64,000 bases of DNA from Paenarthrobacter nitroguajacolicus (GCF_029952445.1 NZ_JAQPPK010000018.1:1-64000); one strand, 5' to 3'. Positions 16,471-25,076 are shown, numbered from the stretch's first letter. Notes: generated from the sequence alone by a model not told the origin. Translations and numbers: made by a program.

Positions 16471-17814
16471 CTAGCCCTTGGGGCGCATGTCGTAGATCCG
16501 GCGGAGTTTGCCGTTGGACCGCTCAAGGGACCCCGGCTCCACCACATCAATTACGCAAGACGACCCAACGTGAATCTTGATCTGCTCACGCAAGGTGTGT
16601 GCCGCCGTCGTACTGGCTTCAGAAGAGACCGACTCGCGGCGCTCGATCCGGACCGTCAGCGAATCCATGCGCTTGCCTTCGGGCCGGGTGATTTCGAGCT
16701 GGAAGTGCGGGCTGAGCTCGGGGATACGGAGTGCGATTTCCTCAATCTGTGACGGGAAGAGGTTCACGCCGCGCAGGATGATCATGTCGTCGCTGCGACC
16801 GGTGATGCGGCCCATGCGGCGGTGGGCCGGGCGGGCGGTGCCGGGGAGCAGGCGGGTGAGGTCCTTGGTTCGGTACCGGATGATCGGCAGCGCTTCCTTG
16901 GTCAGGGAGGTGAAGACAAGCTCGCCCGGTTCCCCATCAGAAAGAACCGTGGAGTGATCGAACGGATCGATGATTTCGGGACGGAAGTGGTCCTCCCAGA
17001 TGTGGCAACCGTCCTGGGTTTCCACTGCCTCGCCGGCAACGCCCGGTCCCATGACTTCGGAGAGGCCGTAGATGTCACAGGCCTTGATGTTCATGGTGAC
17101 TTCGAGTTCGTGGCGCATTTCTTCGGTCCAGGGCTCGGCGCCCAGCACGGCGTACTTGAGCGAGGTGGACGTGGGATCGATGCCCTGATGCGCCATGGCG
17201 TCCGCGATGGTCAGCAGGTACGTGGGCGTGGCCAGGATCGCGTCCGGCTTGAAGTCCTGGATGAGCTGGATCTGGCGCTCGGTCTGGCCGCCGGACATCG
17301 GGATGACCGTGCAGCCGAGCGCTTCGGCGCCTGCGTGCGCGCCGAGGCCGCCGGTGAAGAGGCCGTAGCCGTAGGCGTTGTGTACTTTCATGCCCGGGCG
17401 GACGCCGGAGGCACGGAAGGATCGGGCCACCAGGGTTGCCCAGTTGGCGAGGTCGTTCTTGGTGTAGCCGACCACGGTGGGGCGGCCGGTGGTGCCGGAG
17501 CTGGCGTGGATGCGGGCCACTTGGTCCTGCGGAACGGCGAACATGCCGAACGGGTACTCCAAGCGCAGGTCTTCCTTGGTGGTGTAGGGGAACTTGCCGA
17601 GGTCGCTGAGTTCGCGGAGATCGCTGGGGTGGACGCCGGCTTCGTCGAACTTGCGCTTGTACAGCGGCACGCGATCGTAGGCGTACGCCACCGTGTGCTG
17701 GAGGCGGCTCAGCTGCAGGGCCTCGAGTTCGTCGCGGGAGATGGTCTCTTCACGGTCCAGCACTGGTGCATCCGAGGTGGGGGATGCTGCTGCGGCCACG
17801 GTGTTCTGGGTCAT
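16471..17814 (-). CDS. paaK: phenylacetate-CoA ligase
   Basis: A 447-residue adenylate-forming enzyme. The phosphate loop HASSGTTGRPTVVGYT, the block CDIYGLSEVMGPG and the hinge IIRYRTKDLTRLLPG with GRSDDMIILRGVNLFPSQIE are the PaaK landmarks. It activates phenylacetate with ATP and CoA to phenylacetyl-CoA, the inducer and first intermediate. I use the ATG at 17814; the frame is open for another 54 codons but that part overlaps paaI. It sits seven bases after paaI and ahead of paaR in one operon. Confidence 0.93.
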   Translation of the reverse strand: MTQNTVAAAASPTSDAPVLDREETISRDELEALQLSRLQHTVAYAYDRVPLYKRKFDEAGVHPSDLRELSDLGKFPYTTKEDLRLEYPFGMFAVPQDQVARIHASSGTTGRPTVVGYTKNDLANWATLVARSFRASGVRPGMKVHNAYGYGLFTGGLGAHAGAEALGCTVIPMSGGQTERQIQLIQDFKPDAILATPTYLLTIADAMAHQGIDPTSTSLKYAVLGAEPWTEEMRHELEVTMNIKACDIYGLSEVMGPGVAGEAVETQDGCHIWEDHFRPEIIDPFDHSTVLSDGEPGELVFTSLTKEALPIIRYRTKDLTRLLPGTARPAHRRMGRITGRSDDMIILRGVNLFPSQIEEIALRIPELSPHFQLEITRPEGKRMDSLTVRIERRESVSSEASTTAAHTLREQIKIHVGSSCVIDVVEPGSLERSNGKLRRIYDMRPKG

Positions 17815-17821
17815 GGTTTTC

Positions 17822-18301
17822 CTACTTCTTGGAGATGGTTCGGCTGCGGCCACGGAACTCAGCGATGAGCTCCCCGGGCTGGGCGTCGGGGCCGCCGTCG
17901 GCGTCGGGGGTTGCCGAGTCCGGGGTGGCCGCGAAAATCTGGATGTCGTACAGCCCGCTCCGGCCGGTACTCGCACGGCGGTTTGCGACGGCGGTAATCA
18001 CCTGGCCTTGGAAGGCGGGCTTGATGAAGTTGATGTCGACGCCGGAGGCTACCGTGATGGAGGCCGCCTCCTCGGGCGTCGGGCTGGCGGGGTTGCAGGC
18101 CAGTGCGAAGGCGGTGTCGCCGAAGGCGAAAATCATTCCGCCGTGTGCCATGCCGAATCCGTTGAGCATCTCCTGCCGGAGGTGCATGCGGATGGTGGCG
18201 TGGCCGTCGTCGAGCTTGAGTACCTCGATGCCCATCCATTCGGACGCGTAGTCGTTCGTCAGGATGTGGTGCGATGCACCGGAGAGGGTTGTTTCAACCA
18301 T
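17822..18301 (-). CDS. paaI: hydroxyphenylacetyl-CoA thioesterase PaaI
   Basis: A 159-residue hot-dog-fold thioesterase. The block NGFGMAHGGMIFAFGDTAFA holds the HGG and the catalytic Asp-containing helix of PaaI enzymes, and VDINFIKPAFQGQVITA is the second family block. PaaI releases CoA from stalled phenylacetyl-CoA derivatives, a safety step in the pathway. It is the first gene of paaI-paaK-paaR, preceded by a palindrome at 18323-18346. Confidence 0.88.
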   Translation of the reverse strand: MVETTLSGASHHILTNDYASEWMGIEVLKLDDGHATIRMHLRQEMLNGFGMAHGGMIFAFGDTAFALACNPASPTPEEAASITVASGVDINFIKPAFQGQVITAVANRRASTGRSGLYDIQIFAATPDSATPDADGGPDAQPGELIAEFRGRSRTISKK

Positions 18302-18322
18302 GCGTCATTGCCTCCAGCTTTA

Positions 18323-18346
18323 TTTACCGAATGTTCATTAGGTAAT
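18323..18346. promoter_or_regulatory. diverged PaaR-type operator before paaI
   Basis: TTTACCGAATGT faces TCATTAGGTAAT in a 24-base imperfect palindrome 22 bases upstream of the paaI start. The outer TTACC..GGTAA half-sites match the other sites, while the inner core departs from GAACGnnCGGTC, so affinity may differ. Confidence 0.6.
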
Positions 18347-18409
18347 CCCAGATCGCGCCACGTGTCAAGACTGGACCACGATGCGTCCGGGCCTAGTAGC
18401 CTCGAGTGC

Positions 18410-18988
18410 ATGCCCGAAATTGAGCTCCCGATAGCCACAGACCGCCTGATCCTGCGCCGTTTCGGGGTGGAGGACCTGGAACGATTCCATGAATACCAGT
18501 CCCTCCCCGAAACTGCGCGGTTCCTGTTCCGCCACGAACTGAGCAAGACCAAGTCCATGGAAGTCCTGGGACGCTACGCCAACTTCGAGTTCAACCACGA
18601 AGGGGATTGGGTGTGTCTGGCCATCGAACGCCAGGACCAGCCCGGCCTGATAGGCGAGGTGGTGCTGAAGTGGCTCGAGGGTACTGGGCAGGCTGAGCTC
18701 GGTTGGATTCTCCACCCGGACGCCCGCGGCCATGGCTTCGCTACGGAGGCGGCCGAAGCTGTCCTGCGGCTCGCTTTTGAACATTTGTCCTTCCATCGTG
18801 TCGACGCCAAGCTCGATGCCCTCAACGAAGGCTCAGCAGGGATCTGCAAGCGCTTGGGCATGCGCCTGGAAGCTACCTTGGTGGACAACTGGCACTACAA
18901 GGGCCAGTGGGCAACGGAGAACATCTACGCCATCCTGGACTCGGAGTGGCGCACGCGGCACCATCCATGGACGCGGAAAATCAGCTGA
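18410..18988 (+). CDS. GNAT family N-acetyltransferase
   Basis: A 192-residue protein beginning with IATDRLILRRFGVEDLERFH, the usual RimJ/RimL-type opening. The acetyl-CoA loop is GWILHPDARGHGFATEAA (R/Q-x-x-G-x-G/A type) near residue 110, and NEGSAGICKRLGMRLEATL is the final family block. The start is ATG 18410. Its last eight bases overlap the end of the converging GGDEF-EAL gene. The substrate is unknown. Confidence 0.85.
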   Translation: MPEIELPIATDRLILRRFGVEDLERFHEYQSLPETARFLFRHELSKTKSMEVLGRYANFEFNHEGDWVCLAIERQDQPGLIGEVVLKWLEGTGQAELGWILHPDARGHGFATEAAEAVLRLAFEHLSFHRVDAKLDALNEGSAGICKRLGMRLEATLVDNWHYKGQWATENIYAILDSEWRTRHHPWTRKIS

Positions 18989-20537
18989 TTGGCCACACCT
19001 TGTGATGCTTGAGCTGCTCGGTCAGCTGGGCCGCGCCGAGGGGCCTGCTGAAGTAGTAGCCTTGCCCGCTGGTGCAGCCGATGCCCAACAGGTACTCGGC
19101 CTGCTCGGCGGTTTCGACGCCTTCCCATACGGCTTTCAGTCCGCAAGCCCGGATGAGCTGCAGGACGGCCGCCAGGAGGGCCGGCTGTGAGGGGTCGCTG
19201 CCCAAGGCAGAGAGCAGTGTCCTGTCCACCTTCACTGTGTCCACCGGCAGCTGCCGGAGGTAGCTGATGGACGAATAGCCGGTGCCGAAGTCGTCGATTT
19301 CCAGTCCCACTCCGAGCCGTTGGAGGCTGTTGAGCGTGTACCGGTCCAGGTCGTTTCCCTGGATGACGGCGCTCTCGGTCAGTTCCAGGACCAGCAGCGA
19401 CGGGTCCAGCCCAGCGGCAGACAGGGCTTCGCGCACATCCTCGACGAATTCCAGCCGCTGCAGGTCCGCCGCCGAAACGTTGATGCGCATGCTGAAGTTG
19501 TGACGCGCCGTGAGGGGGTCGCTGCGCCATTGCTTCAACTGCTCGACGGCGGTGCGGAGCACCCAGGCGCCCAGATCGGAAATCATTCCCGTTTCCTCGG
19601 CGATGGGGATGAATTCATCGGGCATGATCAGTCCGCGGGTTGGGTGGTTCCAGCGGACCAAAGCCTCCACCCCCTCGATCTCCCGGGAATCCAGCTTGAT
19701 GATGGGCTGGTAGTGGAGCACCAACTGGGATCCGGCGATTGCTTCCTTGAGTTCGCCCACCAACTGGTTCCGCATCTGCCGGGCATGCAACATGGCGGGT
19801 TGGAAGATCTTGAGCTTGCCGCGTCCGTCGGATTTGGACTCATACATGGCGATGTCCGCCTCCATCATGAGTTCCTCCGTACGCTGGCCGGGGTCGGCCA
19901 TGCGCAGGCCCATGCTGGCACCGCAACGCAGGTGCTGTCCCTCAATGTCCATGGGCTCCACGACGGCGGCCAGGATGCGGTTGGCAATGACGGCTGCCTC
20001 ACTGGGAGCCACCTGGGGGATCAGGACGGCGAACTCGTCACCTCCCATTCTGGCCACCATGTCCTGTTCCCGGACCGCGCCGCTGATCCTCGCGGCTACG
20101 GTTTCAAGGACTTTGTCGCCGATGGTGTGGCCAAGGGAGTCGTTGATTGCCTTGAAGCCGTCCATGTCCAGCAGCAGGATGGCTGACCGCTTCTTTCCGT
20201 CCCCATCCGCAGCCTGCACTTCACTGAGGGCCGAGGCGAAGGCCGATCGGTTGTGGAGGCCCGTTAGGGGGTCGGTCATCGCCATCCGCCGCATGGCAAG
20301 ATGCGCCTCATTGAGCTGCTGGGTCCGGGCCTGCACCCGCTGTTCCAGCTCTTCGTAGACTATCTGGAGGTCTTCGGCCAGAAGGTTGGTACCCATGATC
20401 ACGGCATCGATCTCGTCCCGGGCAGCGGAGACCTCAACCCTGGTGGTCAGGTCCCCAGCCGCGAGCCGGACGATGCCTTCAAGGAGCAACCCCAAGCGGG
20501 GGTCGTTCCCGGAGTACATGCTTGCTTCGGCCACCAT
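18981..20537 (-). CDS. GGDEF-EAL protein (c-di-GMP synthesis and breakdown)
   Basis: A 518-residue soluble protein. Residues 1-80 hold a HAMP-like helical stretch ending in a coiled coil (YEELEQRVQARTQQLNEAH). The GGDEF domain (about 90-245) has an intact MGGDEF signature and an I-site RxxD (REQD) five residues upstream. The EAL domain (about 260-505) has EGVEALVRW and DDFGTGYSS, so both activities look possible. Start ATG 20537 shares bases with the TGA of the upstream TPR gene (TGATG), implying translational coupling. No membrane segment or known input domain is seen, so the TPR protein may be its input. Confidence 0.9.
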   Translation of the reverse strand: MVAEASMYSGNDPRLGLLLEGIVRLAAGDLTTRVEVSAARDEIDAVIMGTNLLAEDLQIVYEELEQRVQARTQQLNEAHLAMRRMAMTDPLTGLHNRSAFASALSEVQAADGDGKKRSAILLLDMDGFKAINDSLGHTIGDKVLETVAARISGAVREQDMVARMGGDEFAVLIPQVAPSEAAVIANRILAAVVEPMDIEGQHLRCGASMGLRMADPGQRTEELMMEADIAMYESKSDGRGKLKIFQPAMLHARQMRNQLVGELKEAIAGSQLVLHYQPIIKLDSREIEGVEALVRWNHPTRGLIMPDEFIPIAEETGMISDLGAWVLRTAVEQLKQWRSDPLTARHNFSMRINVSAADLQRLEFVEDVREALSAAGLDPSLLVLELTESAVIQGNDLDRYTLNSLQRLGVGLEIDDFGTGYSSISYLRQLPVDTVKVDRTLLSALGSDPSQPALLAAVLQLIRACGLKAVWEGVETAEQAEYLLGIGCTSGQGYYFSRPLGAAQLTEQLKHHKVWPIS

Positions 20538-21604
20538 CACACCCCGTGGGGTCCGTCCTGCAGCCCGACAACCTGCTGCAGGTACTCGCGAACGGCCGCA
20601 CTTCGCTCGGGTAGTGCGGCTTGGTCGAACAGCGTGGCTGCAACTTCGCAAGCGGCCAGGCCCTCTTCGGTCCGGTCGGAGTCCAGCAGCGCCCGGGCCA
20701 GGAGAAAGTGTGCCTCGGCGGCGGTTTGGGTAGCCAGGACTGCGGAGCGGCCACTCAGTGGCTCAAGGATTGCGATAGCTTCCGGCATATCGCCATGAAG
20801 GTAATGCCAGTGGGCACGGACCAGCGACATCTCCAAGTGGTCCCGCTCGGATCCGCCCACGATGTCCGTGGCGAGCTCGGCCCGTTCAATGCAGCGCAGG
20901 GTGGCGGCGTCGTCGAGTTTGGCCTGCAGCCGCATTTCCGCCGAGGCGCGGTTGAAGCGTGCCCACAGATCGACATCCTTTGAAGGCGAAAGCCTTTCGG
21001 CGGCGAGGTCGTGATACCGGCCTCCATCGGCCACGCGATCTGCAAGGAACGCAACGTTCCCGATCACCCAATAGCCTTTGCCCGCGGTGTCCTCGTCAAC
21101 GTCTTCGGTGATCAGCGTCTCCAGGACAAGGCATTCCCGCCACGCATCATCAAGGAGCCGGCTTTCAGCCAACGCTGCAATCAGCGCCCGCTGGGCGAGG
21201 ATCTGCACGTACACCAGATCGGAATCCAACGAGGCGAGCTTCGCGGCGTCGGATGCTGTGGCGGCAGCCTCCGCAAGCCGGCCCAGACCCTGGTAGGCCA
21301 CTGCCACCATCGTTCCGGCTTTGGCACCCAGCTCGGGCGACGACGCCGTGATGCTGTGGTCCTTCAGCTCAGTGGCCAGACGCAGGAACTCCTCGATCCG
21401 TCCTTGATCGCGGAGGCATTCGGCCTGCAAATACCGCATGTTCCACCAGGATTGGTCGTCCCCGGCATCGGCGGCCAGCTCGGCAGCCCCACCTGCAAGT
21501 CGAAAAGCCTCGTCGAAGTCCCGTTCCTTCCACTTGGCACGCGCCGTAAGACCGGCCACCAGGTGCGAGGCAAGGTTGGGACTATTCATGTGCCCATTAT
21601 CCAT
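20537..21604 (-). CDS. TPR repeat protein coupled to the GGDEF-EAL gene
   Basis: A 355-residue, alpha-helical protein of TPR type: segments such as LGRLAEAAATASDAAKLA, LADRVADGGRYHDLAAERL and ARALLDSDRTEEGLAACEVA show the paired-helix pattern across the whole length. There is no DNA-binding or catalytic domain. Size and all-TPR layout recall Rap-type peptide receptors (RRNPP), but that is resemblance of architecture only. Start ATG 21604 (21589 is possible). It is divergent from a secreted small peptide gene 91 bases away and coupled to the c-di-GMP enzyme. Confidence 0.75.
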   Translation of the reverse strand: MDNGHMNSPNLASHLVAGLTARAKWKERDFDEAFRLAGGAAELAADAGDDQSWWNMRYLQAECLRDQGRIEEFLRLATELKDHSITASSPELGAKAGTMVAVAYQGLGRLAEAAATASDAAKLASLDSDLVYVQILAQRALIAALAESRLLDDAWRECLVLETLITEDVDEDTAGKGYWVIGNVAFLADRVADGGRYHDLAAERLSPSKDVDLWARFNRASAEMRLQAKLDDAATLRCIERAELATDIVGGSERDHLEMSLVRAHWHYLHGDMPEAIAILEPLSGRSAVLATQTAAEAHFLLARALLDSDRTEEGLAACEVAATLFDQAALPERSAAVREYLQQVVGLQDGPHGV

Positions 21605-21626
21605 GTCATTGCTGAAGAAAAGCTCG

Positions 21627-21658
21627 TATAGTTTGCCCCGTGACTTTATTCAAGTCAC
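21627..21658. promoter_or_regulatory. -10-like box and palindrome between the TPR and peptide genes
   Basis: TATAGT at 21627-21632 could be the -10 box of the peptide gene. Just after it GTGACTT (21640-21646) and AAGTCAC (21652-21658) form a perfect 7-base inverted repeat spaced by TATTC, a plausible operator at the transcription start or a hairpin in the leader. Confidence 0.45.
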
Positions 21659-21695
21659 AGTCAATAATTCGCATCAGTATGAAAGGGCATAGCGG

Positions 21696-21866
21696 ATGAA
21701 AAAATTTGCGGCAACACTGCTCATGGCAGCAGTTCTGGCAGTAACGGGCTTTGCTGCTCCGGCTAATGCCGAGCCTACGCAGGACAGCACGGCAATCGGC
21801 TGGTGGCCGAACAGCACCACCACTACCAAGACGAACACCACCAGCATCGGGTGGTGGCCGAACTAA
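21696..21866 (+). CDS. secreted 56-residue peptide with duplicated IGWWPN motif
   Basis: A 56-codon gene with an AAAGGG ribosome site eight bases before ATG 21696. Residues 1-25 are a clear signal peptide: MKK, a hydrophobic core, then APANA with a likely cut after the last Ala. The 31-residue mature part has TAIGWWPN near its start and TSIGWWPN at the very C-terminus, separated by a Thr/Asn/Lys linker (NSTTTTKTNT). Two near-identical short repeats in a secreted precursor recall pro-peptides that yield several copies of a signal. I know no named family. A strong terminator follows. Confidence 0.75.
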   Translation: MKKFAATLLMAAVLAVTGFAAPANAEPTQDSTAIGWWPNSTTTTKTNTTSIGWWPN

Positions 21867-21899
21867 ACATTGGGGGAGCCTCTCAAGGCCACTTGACAT

Positions 21900-21939
21900 A
21901 AAATTGATGCCTCGGGCCGCTGCCCGGGGCATCAATTTT
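21900..21939 (+). terminator. strong intrinsic terminator after the peptide gene
   Basis: AAAATTGATGCC (21900-21911) and GGCATCAATTTT (21928-21939) pair perfectly, with an inner CGGGC/GCCCG stem, and TT-rich sequence follows. The symmetric A/T ends allow action on both strands, so it may also serve the converging kinase gene. Confidence 0.85.
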
Positions 21940-22024
21940 GTTTCAGATTGTGTCGCGCATTAGTGACGGTCCGGGTGTCCTCCAGCTCAGGCATTGACAG
22001 GGCTGTCACAGGGCGGCGAATAAC

Positions 22025-23665
22025 CTAGGGCCCGCCCACGGGAAGCTCAACGGACACTGTGGTCCCCGAGCCGAGCGTGGAGTCGAAGACCATGCGGCCC
22101 ATGTGGCGGCTGATGATGTCATGTGCGATCGCCAGGCCCAGGCCGCTGCCCGGAACTGCTGCCGACGTGGCATTGGAGGCACGGTAGAACCGCGTCAGGA
22201 TGTGGGGGAGATCGTGTTCCGGAATGCCCAGGCCGTTGTCCGCGATCTTAACCAGGGCTGCCCGCCCTCCATCCTTGGACGAAGATACCGCGCTGCTGAT
22301 ACCCACACGGCCGCCCTCGGGAGTGAATTTGATGGCGTTGGCCACGATGTTCGTGAACACCTGCTCCAACTTGGCCTCGTCCGCAGTGACTTCGATGTCC
22401 TCGGGGCTCTCGGTCACTGATACGGACACATGGCGGGACTCGGCCAGCGGCCGCAGCGTTGCCACCACCACTTGGAGAAGCTTGGCGATGTCCACGGGTT
22501 TGAGGTCAAGGTTGCTGCCGTCCTGCATCGAGACGGTGAGCATGTCCTCGATGAGCTTCCGCAGGCGGTTCGAGTTCCTGGCTATGACATCCAGCATCTT
22601 GTTGATGCTTTCGGGAACAGGGCCGCCGGAGCCGTCCTGGATCATGTCAAGGTAGGCGGTGATGGAGGTCAGCGGCGTTCGCAGCTCATGATTCACGGTA
22701 GCCAGGAAGTCGGTCTTGGCTTTGTCCAATTGCCGCAATTGATGCAGGACGCGCTGCTGTGCGCTGATGAGGTTTCCCTGGATAAGGCCGTGTGCCACGT
22801 TCCCGGCCACGTGCTGCAGGAGGGCAATTTCGGGCCGGGTCCATTCGTGACGCTCATGCACGGTGGACAGCAGGATGATGCCCATGGCGGATGCGCTTTC
22901 ACCCACGGGCAGGAGCACGGTGGAGACAGGATCCAGTTCGTTGGACCAGGCCTTCAGGGCTTTCGCAATAGCCGATTCGGGGTCGTCCCGATGGTCGGTC
23001 ACGGCCAGTACATCTGCTTCGGCCCATAGTTTTTGGGCTATCGCCGTGATGGTGTTTTCGCTCTCACCCAGCCGTGCCGGAAGCAGGGGGCGGCCCGCGC
23101 GGCTCCACTGGGCACGGATGGTGGGCACGCGTTCGTCCTGGAAGGTCGCGAACCACACGTGGTCCACATCCAGTGCCTCGCCGAAACCGCGCACAACCCG
23201 GTCTGCAATCAGCTGGGGATCGTTGGTCTCCCGGATCGCCGAAGATACACCTCGAAGGCTTTCGCGGAGGGCCTCCACCTCGCCCCGCGAGCGGGCCCGC
23301 TCCTTGGAACGGCTCACCAAAGTTCGCACCCGATGGACAATTTCTTCGCTGCGGACCGGGCTCATCACATAGTCGGCAACACGCCATGACTCCAGGGTTT
23401 CCACATCAAGGGAATCATCCTGGCCCAGAAGGAGCAGGACCGGGACTCCCGGGTTATGGAGAACCTTGCTGAGGGCGCCTTGGGCAACCACCACTGCAGG
23501 GTCTTCGCGGTGGAGCAGCGAAGCCAGCTCATCGGCTTCCTGTGCCCGGAATACGGCGAAGCCTGCCCCGGTGAGCGCCTCCGACGTTACGGCCAGGCGG
23601 TCCGCATCGGAATCTGCAACCACGGCGGAAAGGGAATGCTGTACTTCGGCACCGTCCTGGCTCAC
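22025..23665 (-). CDS. sensor histidine kinase with pseudo-receiver and GAF domains
   Basis: A 546-residue soluble kinase. Residues 10-115 fold-match a receiver (VVADSDADRL at the acidic pocket) but the phospho-acceptor position reads VVVAQGAL and the conserved Lys block reads SPVRSEE, so it should not be phosphorylated. A GAF domain (about 140-300) follows, then HisKA with the His in FLATVNHELRTPLTS and an ATPase domain with NAIKFTPEGG, DNGLGI and GSGLGLAI. Start GTG 23665 has GGAAGGGG upstream. No response regulator gene is adjacent. It converges on the peptide gene across the terminator. Confidence 0.88.
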   Translation of the reverse strand: MSQDGAEVQHSLSAVVADSDADRLAVTSEALTGAGFAVFRAQEADELASLLHREDPAVVVAQGALSKVLHNPGVPVLLLLGQDDSLDVETLESWRVADYVMSPVRSEEIVHRVRTLVSRSKERARSRGEVEALRESLRGVSSAIRETNDPQLIADRVVRGFGEALDVDHVWFATFQDERVPTIRAQWSRAGRPLLPARLGESENTITAIAQKLWAEADVLAVTDHRDDPESAIAKALKAWSNELDPVSTVLLPVGESASAMGIILLSTVHERHEWTRPEIALLQHVAGNVAHGLIQGNLISAQQRVLHQLRQLDKAKTDFLATVNHELRTPLTSITAYLDMIQDGSGGPVPESINKMLDVIARNSNRLRKLIEDMLTVSMQDGSNLDLKPVDIAKLLQVVVATLRPLAESRHVSVSVTESPEDIEVTADEAKLEQVFTNIVANAIKFTPEGGRVGISSAVSSSKDGGRAALVKIADNGLGIPEHDLPHILTRFYRASNATSAAVPGSGLGLAIAHDIISRHMGRMVFDSTLGSGTTVSVELPVGGP

Positions 23666-23869
23666 TGAGCCCCTTCCCTTCAACGCGTAACCACGGAATT
23701 TCCGGATGTGGCAACACCCTATCAGCGGCATGAGGCGGTGCGGACGCCTCACAACAAATGGGCTCCGATGAGTCGCGCGTCACACCTTTACTTTGCCCGC
23801 AGGATTAGACAGCCTTGGGGAAGGACTGCAGGGCCGCTTACGCCGGCACTGAATCGCAGGAGGAGCATT

Positions 23870-24253
23870 GTGGACCACCCAACTACACCCCGGGATCACC
23901 AGCAGGTGATGTTTCAGTTGGATCTGGAAGAGTCGGGAATTTTGCGTTTGACGTGGCCCCGCGGCGCCAGGATCAAGGAAGAGGATGCGCAGCGGGCCAT
24001 GGACCGGGTCAACGAGCTGTGCGGGCAGGAACGGCACCCCATGATTGTGGACATGGCCACCACGGACGACGTCACCCGCGGGGCCAGGTCGGTCTTTGCC
24101 AAGCCGTGCCAAGCCAACCGGATCGCGCTATGGGGTTCCTCGCCCGTGGACCGGGTTATTGCCAACTTCTTCCTGGGCATCATGAAGCCGCCGTGCCCCA
24201 CAAAGTTCTTCACTTCCGAAACAGAAGCGCTGGAGTGGCTGGGCCAGGGCTAG
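23870..24253 (+). CDS. STAS/SpoIIAA-like small protein, DUF7793-type
   Basis: A 127-residue protein with GTG start at 23870 behind AGGAGGA. The core ESGILRLTWPRG, HPMIVDMATTDDVTRGARSVF and SPVDRVIANFF reads as alternating strands and helices like SpoIIAA/STAS folds. Close paralogue of the gene at 57202-57600: both keep GARSVF..PC.A.RIAL.G.SPVDR and CPT.FFTS...AL.WL. Function is unknown; STAS folds often bind partners or nucleotides in regulation. The adjacent kinase may be related by function, but that is inference. Confidence 0.65.
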   Translation: MDHPTTPRDHQQVMFQLDLEESGILRLTWPRGARIKEEDAQRAMDRVNELCGQERHPMIVDMATTDDVTRGARSVFAKPCQANRIALWGSSPVDRVIANFFLGIMKPPCPTKFFTSETEALEWLGQG

Positions 24254-24272
24254 GGCACCCTATATTTGAAGA

Positions 24273-25076
24273 ATGTTCTCTGCGCTGAGGAAGTACCTGC
24301 TGATCCCACGCCTCATCAGGCTCTCTTCGTCCGCGCCCAAGGATCCCCTCACCGCCTGGGACCAGTACTGGGGCAACGTGCGCTCCACAGGTGCCACGGG
24401 GGATGTCCTGTGGGACTCGGGAAGCGACCACGAATTGAACGGTTACCGCTCCAAGCTGGCGCACCTGGATCCGTCCCTGCCGGTGGTGGACGTGGGTTGC
24501 GGCAACGGCAGCTTCACCCGGCTCCTGGCTGGGTTTTTCCCTTTGGCTCTGGGACTCGACTACTCCGCCAACGCTGTGGAACGCGCACGCCTGGAATCGG
24601 AGGACACCGCGAATACGGCTTTCGCCGTGTGCGACATGACGGCACCTAATGCCGCGGAGACTGTGGCAAAGGCCTTGGCGGATGCCGGCTGGACCGGCGA
24701 TGCCAACGTCTTTATCCGCGGCGTTTTGCACGTGCTGGACCGCGGCGGACGTGCCGCCATGGCAGCGAACCTGCTTCCCGTCGTCGGGAGTCGCGGTGGA
24801 GTCTTCCTCGCAGAAACCAACTTTCGCGGAACCCCGGTGGACTACGTGACCCATCTGGGCGCGACAAGAAAGTCCATCCCGGCGCCGCTCGAGTGGGCAA
24901 TCCGCGGCCTGCCCATGCCGGGCCACTTCGGCGTGGCGCAACGCGCCAAGGCGTTTCCGACGGCGGACTGGACCCTGGTGGAGGACGGCGCAGCAAACAT
25001 CGAGACCCGGCCGTTGAGCAATCCGGCGGCTCCGGACGTGATCCCGGGCTATTACGCCGTCCTCCGCGCCCGCTGA
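24273..25076 (+). CDS. class I SAM-dependent methyltransferase
   Basis: A 267-residue protein. The SAM-binding motif I PVVDVGCGNGSFTRLLAG (about residue 70) and the acidic strand end GLDYSANAVERAR are clear, and VFIRGVLHVL is the motif IV region. The acceptor is unknown. It follows the STAS-like gene by 19 bases, so the two may be cotranscribed. A long palindrome separates it from the converging ptrB. Confidence 0.8.
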   Translation: MFSALRKYLLIPRLIRLSSSAPKDPLTAWDQYWGNVRSTGATGDVLWDSGSDHELNGYRSKLAHLDPSLPVVDVGCGNGSFTRLLAGFFPLALGLDYSANAVERARLESEDTANTAFAVCDMTAPNAAETVAKALADAGWTGDANVFIRGVLHVLDRGGRAAMAANLLPVVGSRGGVFLAETNFRGTPVDYVTHLGATRKSIPAPLEWAIRGLPMPGHFGVAQRAKAFPTADWTLVEDGAANIETRPLSNPAAPDVIPGYYAVLRAR

